From Pelatocladus maniniholoensis HA4357-MV3 (GTDB lineage Bacteria > Cyanobacteriota > Cyanobacteriia > Cyanobacteriales > Nostocaceae): a DNA stretch of 64,000 nt. The notes under the pieces were generated by a model. It did no database searches. It was not told the DNA's origin and worked only from the letters and a program-made list of their open reading frames with translations. Each line of letters opens with the position of its first letter. Positions within the stretch are counted from its first letter, which is position 1. Both the position numbers and the translations under genes were made by a program. Where the stretch lies: assembly GCA_019359115.1 (NCBI GenBank), contig JAHHHW010000081.1, forward strand, positions 1-64,000, given 5' to 3'. Shown piece by piece: positions 60,911 through 64,000 of the stretch.

Positions 60911-62212
60911 ATGCAGTTTCATTCTTCCCTTAATCAGTTTGAGAGATTGCCATTGACGACAGATCCAACTCCAGAAGTGAATCCCGATGAGGTAGACATA
61001 GACAAAGAGTCTTTAGATGTTCCACTCATCAGACAGTCTGCTGGAACACAAACATCAACAGAAGGAAGCAATTCTCTAGTAGGTCAGCGTGCCAATTCTG
61101 TGACTCTACAGAAATCAGAAGAATTACGTCAGATGATGCTTGCACACCGTCATGATCGCCAGTTAGTAATTCTGCAAGATTTTCCAGATCCAGATGCTCT
61201 TTCTTCTGCTTGGGCTTACCTGTTAATCGCTCAACAGTATGATATTAAGTGCGAGATCATCTACGCTGGCACTCTTAGCCATCAAGAAAATATTGCCCTT
61301 GTGAAGCTAACTGGTTTACCAGCTATTCGTTGTTCGCTGCCCAATCTCAAAAGCAAAGATTTGTCTTCTTACCAAGGTTATGTCTTAATTGATAACCAAG
61401 GAACGACCTCTGGATTAGTGCCATTAGTGCAACAAGCAGGAATTCCACTGATGGCAGTCATTGACCATCACAATTTGCAAGGAGACCTCAAATCAGAATT
61501 TGTTGATATTCGTCCTGCTGTCAGAGCCACAGCAACAATTTTTACTCAGTACTTGCAAGCAGGTTTACTGCCTTTAGATAGCAGTATTAATCAGCATGTC
61601 AAATGTGCAACTGCCTTAATGCATGGTTTGCGTTCAGATACCAACCTGCTGATGCAAGCCAGAGAAGAAGATTTCATGGCAGCAGGCTATCTGAGCAGAT
61701 TTTACGACGCCCAGCTACTTAACGCCGTACTGCTAGCTAACCGTTCTAAACGGGTAATGGATGTGATTGAGCGATCGCTCAAAAACCGTATAGTCCAAAA
61801 CAACTTTTCCATTGCTGGAGTTGGTTACTTGCGCTACGACGACAGAGACGCCATTCCCCAAGCCGCAGATTTTCTCGTCACTGAAGAAAATGTCCACACA
61901 GCTTTAGTTTACGGCATTGTTCACGATGAAGATGAAGAATTAGAAGTCGTTGTAGGCTCTTTGAGAACCACTAAACTTACCCTAGATCCTGATGAGTTTA
62001 TCAAAGAAGCTTTTGGACAAGATAGCAGTGGTCGATTTTTTGGTGGTGGACGCACCAGCGCTGGTGGTTTTGAAATTCCTATGGGTTTCTTATCAGGCAG
62101 TAACGAGAATTCCACTTATGCAAAAATGAAGTGGGAAGTTTTCGATACTCAAATTAAGCAAAAGCTGCTGAGATTAGTTAATCCTAAAGATAACCCAATT
62201 CAATCAGAATAA
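60911..62212 (+). CDS. DHH/DHHA1-family phosphoesterase (NrnA-like)
   Basis: A 433-residue protein. After an N-terminal region of about 70 residues without recognised motifs, the DHH domain has DPDALSSA (93-100), LIDNQG and IDHHNLQGD; the C-terminal DHHA1 domain has GRFFGGGRTSAGGFEIP. These are the metal and phosphate sites of the RecJ/NrnA/GdpP superfamily; NrnA-type enzymes degrade short oligoribonucleotides (nanoRNA) and pAp. The exact substrate here is inferred from overall architecture. It stands alone; a GTCATTT heptamer tract follows the stop. Confidence 0.92.
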   Translation: MQFHSSLNQFERLPLTTDPTPEVNPDEVDIDKESLDVPLIRQSAGTQTSTEGSNSLVGQRANSVTLQKSEELRQMMLAHRHDRQLVILQDFPDPDALSSAWAYLLIAQQYDIKCEIIYAGTLSHQENIALVKLTGLPAIRCSLPNLKSKDLSSYQGYVLIDNQGTTSGLVPLVQQAGIPLMAVIDHHNLQGDLKSEFVDIRPAVRATATIFTQYLQAGLLPLDSSINQHVKCATALMHGLRSDTNLLMQAREEDFMAAGYLSRFYDAQLLNAVLLANRSKRVMDVIERSLKNRIVQNNFSIAGVGYLRYDDRDAIPQAADFLVTEENVHTALVYGIVHDEDEELEVVVGSLRTTKLTLDPDEFIKEAFGQDSSGRFFGGGRTSAGGFEIPMGFLSGSNENSTYAKMKWEVFDTQIKQKLLRLVNPKDNPIQSE

Positions 62213-62239
62213 GTCATTTGTCATTTGTCATTTGTCATT
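62213..62239 (+). repeat. Short tandem GTCATTT heptamer repeat
   Basis: Three exact GTCATTT units and a partial fourth begin directly after the stop codon of the DHH phosphoesterase gene. Such heptamer tracts (STRRs) are common between genes in heterocyst-forming cyanobacteria. The same unit is seen as an inverted pair at 7037-7072. Confidence 0.75.
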
Positions 62240-62287
62240 GGTAAAGGTTTAGTGCATGTTTTCTTTTCCTAAATTGGGTTATTTGAT

Positions 62288-64000
62288 TTAATTTTGCTGG
62301 AGATTAATTTCTTGAAATGATTGAGAAGATTCCTCTAATAGCAAATTACCAGGTAAAGCTGACTTGCCGTTAATTTCTAAAGCATAATCTCCTTGTGGCA
62401 ATCCTTCAAGATAATAAACTCCAGCACCGTTAGTAACAGACAATCGTCGCAGACCTGAATTTGCTTGAATAGCTTCTACCCGTACCCCTGGAACTGGCTG
62501 ACCTTTGACATCAGTTACAACTCCGGTACGGGTGTAAGACTTGACAAGAGGTAACTCTACTGTTGTATAACTACCAGCGCTGGTGCGTCCACAGCTAAAG
62601 CATCTGTTGCTGTTTTCCAGTCAACGGGAAATCCTGCTGGGTCGAGATCAAGGCGATATTTACCAGGAGACAAACGCACCAAAGCTGCTTCATTTTGAAT
62701 TTCTGGTTGGAAAAACTTCAAAGGACGGTTGTTGAGAATGAGCATTAACTCTGGCTGTTTGAGATACACTGCTTCATTAGGATCACGTTTGCCATTATGA
62801 TTGCGGTCAAAAAATGGTTGAATTAATATACCGCCTTGGGTGCGGAAATAGTTAGAACGCCTAGAAGAATCAGGCTGAATTCCTCTTTGCATGTCAACGC
62901 TAGAAACTAACTCAATCCCAAAACTTGGTTCATCTGAAGTCAGCGATACTGCTTGGTAACGTCCCCGCAGCATTATACCAGGGATAATTGTTGTTCCCAA
63001 GCTGGCGATCGCTCCTGAACCTTGTGAACCAATACCATAACCTAGTTGTGCTTCCCACAAAAAGCTTCCATCAATAGCGCGTGCTGGTGAACGATAACGC
63101 CAACTCGCACTAGCTAGATTATTTTCCTGGGAAAGTAAATTACTAGTTTCGTAATTCAAAAGCAATGAGTGTCCCGTATCAAAAGAACTCTTCCCGGAAA
63201 AATTGTAGGCGAATTGAGATAGAGAACCAACTTCATTCCCACGAGTTGTGAATTCCATATCACCCAAGCGTTGCAGAAAACTCCAACGGAAGTGATTTTG
63301 AGTGTCTAAAGTAGCACGAGCAAAGGTAAAAGAATTTTTCCGACTATGGGAAATTTCTAAACCCCCAAAAGCACCATCTCGACTGTTGTAGCCTGATAAG
63401 AAACCTAGCCAAGGAAGCATTCGCCAATCAAGATTAAAAGTAGAACCAAAGCGATCGCTAAAAAATCGGCTATGCACAGTCCGAGAAAAATCATACAGCG
63501 TATTGCAGGTTTATGAGGTACAGACTATTCGGTCATAAATTATAAGAAAGTTTTTCACTCAATCAGAGATGTACCTCATTTACTTGAAAACTGCTGTATC
63601 TAATATCAGCGTTCACATCCCAGTGATTTTTTTCATCCCCGCTTAAAGCTGAAACAGCTACCGTTAAAGGTAAATTTTGCGGTTGATAAAATATTTCTCC
63701 CAATCCGCGAAATGAATTATCGTAAACTCCACCAATCCCTACAGTTAAGTTTTCCGACAAACCCCAACGTTGAGACACACCTCCTGTGAAATCAGAAAAT
63801 TCTCCTAAGTAATTAGGATTATCTGTGGAAAATTTCCTCCGCAAACCACCAGAAACAATCAACGCATTCGCGCCAGCTGGTAATTGTCCTGGTGCAGAAG
63901 AAAAAGTTAAATCGCGAATTTCTGGTGCTTGGGTGAGTCGTCCTTGGGCGTAAAGTAACAGACGGTAATTACTAGCTAAAAAACGACCATCAACTTGAAT
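62288..64000 (-). pseudogene. Decayed outer-membrane/surface protein gene with carboxypeptidase-regulatory-like C-terminus (runs off window)
   Basis: The minus strand encodes one protein in three frame segments: from the window edge to about 63580 (IRDLTFSSAPGQLPAGANAL ... DIRYSSFQVN), from about 63512 to about 62575 (TLYDFSRTVHSRFFSDRFG ... GFPVDWKTATDALAVDA), and from about 62575 to a stop at 62288 (SYTTVELPLVKSYTRTGVVT ... NLQQN). The first break is a 67-bp MITE-like insertion at 63513-63579 that brings stop codons; the second is a one-base frameshift near 62575. The intact family has a long beta-strand-rich part, RNHNGKRDPNEA-like calcium-type motif and a C-terminal CarboxypepD_reg-like domain, and looks like an outer-membrane usher/fimbrial-type protein. 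The gene starts outside the window. Confidence 0.8.
63513..63579. mobile_element. 67-bp MITE-like insertion in the surface-protein gene
   Basis: Perfect ten-base inverted ends ATGAGGTACA and TGTACCTCAT enclose about 47 AT-rich bases with no coding capacity. The translated sequences on either side join sensibly only if this segment is removed (IRYSSFQVN then TLYDFSRT), which shows it is an insertion. No unambiguous target duplication is visible; short AA/TT stretches flank both ends. Confidence 0.7.

Noticed and set aside
1-64000. tRNA or rRNA genes
   Set aside because: No cloverleaf-like segments with a TTCRANNC-type T-loop or ribosomal RNA sequence were noticed by eye; a tRNA scan would be needed to exclude them fully.

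Overview
The window is typical of a filamentous, probably heterocyst-forming (Nostocales-type) cyanobacterium. This is inferred from dense HIP1 octamers (GCGATCGC), many small palindromic repeats and MITE-like elements, heptamer tandem repeats, and cyanobacterial gene families: a TLP40-like lumenal cyclophilin, a plant-type ferredoxin, a c6-like cytochrome, and a GUN4-domain protein. The species cannot be named from sequence alone.

Layout. 1-13.3 kb is ordinary core and accessory sequence: a truncated IS630-like transposase at the left edge, a nucleoside deaminase, an exported HEAT-repeat protein, a NarL/LiaR-type two-component pair divergent from a Spy-like periplasmic protein, a rhomboid protease, a low-molecular-weight tyrosine phosphatase, YbaB, a cyclophilin, a ferredoxin, small stress-type membrane proteins, a coiled-coil protein, a c-type cytochrome and an aldo/keto reductase.

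13.3-51.6 kb is a large exopolysaccharide or O-antigen-like locus. It opens with a Wzc-like BY-kinase/chain-length protein on the minus strand. About 1.9 kb of AT-rich non-coding DNA separates it from a long run of plus-strand genes: a GT4 glycosyltransferase; Wzm/Wzt ABC exporter; a sugar-modification set (LbH acetyltransferase, Gfo/Idh/MocA oxidoreductase, DegT aminotransferase, an unrecognised Rossmann-like protein, a sugar N-formyltransferase); a higher-GC insert encoding a DUF4082/Big_1/dimethylformamidase-like giant protein and a Tat-signal protein; an epimerase and a second DegT aminotransferase; then ten further glycosyltransferases, an O-antigen polymerase/ligase-like membrane protein, a PhyH-type dioxygenase, a YdcF/DUF218 protein and a NodU/CmcH carbamoyltransferase. 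Together these could build, decorate (N-acetyl, N-formyl, carbamoyl, possibly hydroxyl), polymerise and export a complex glycan.

51.6-64 kb holds an orthocaspase-GUN4 fusion, a Uma2 nuclease-fold protein, a cysteine-desulfurase-like protein, a GMC oxidoreductase, alanine racemase, a GNAT acetyltransferase, an HNH endonuclease, a DHH phosphoesterase, and at the right edge a decayed surface-protein gene broken by a 67-bp MITE-like insertion and a frameshift.

The non-coding DNA carries at least four families of short mobile-looking repeats, several nested in one another. One supplies a spurious N-terminal extension to a glycosyltransferase reading frame; a pair of direct repeats brackets a block of glycosyltransferase genes. 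The most promising under-described biology is the sugar cassette at 21.4-26.3 kb with its unrecognised gene at 24206-25216, together with the adjacent formamidase-like secreted-type protein.
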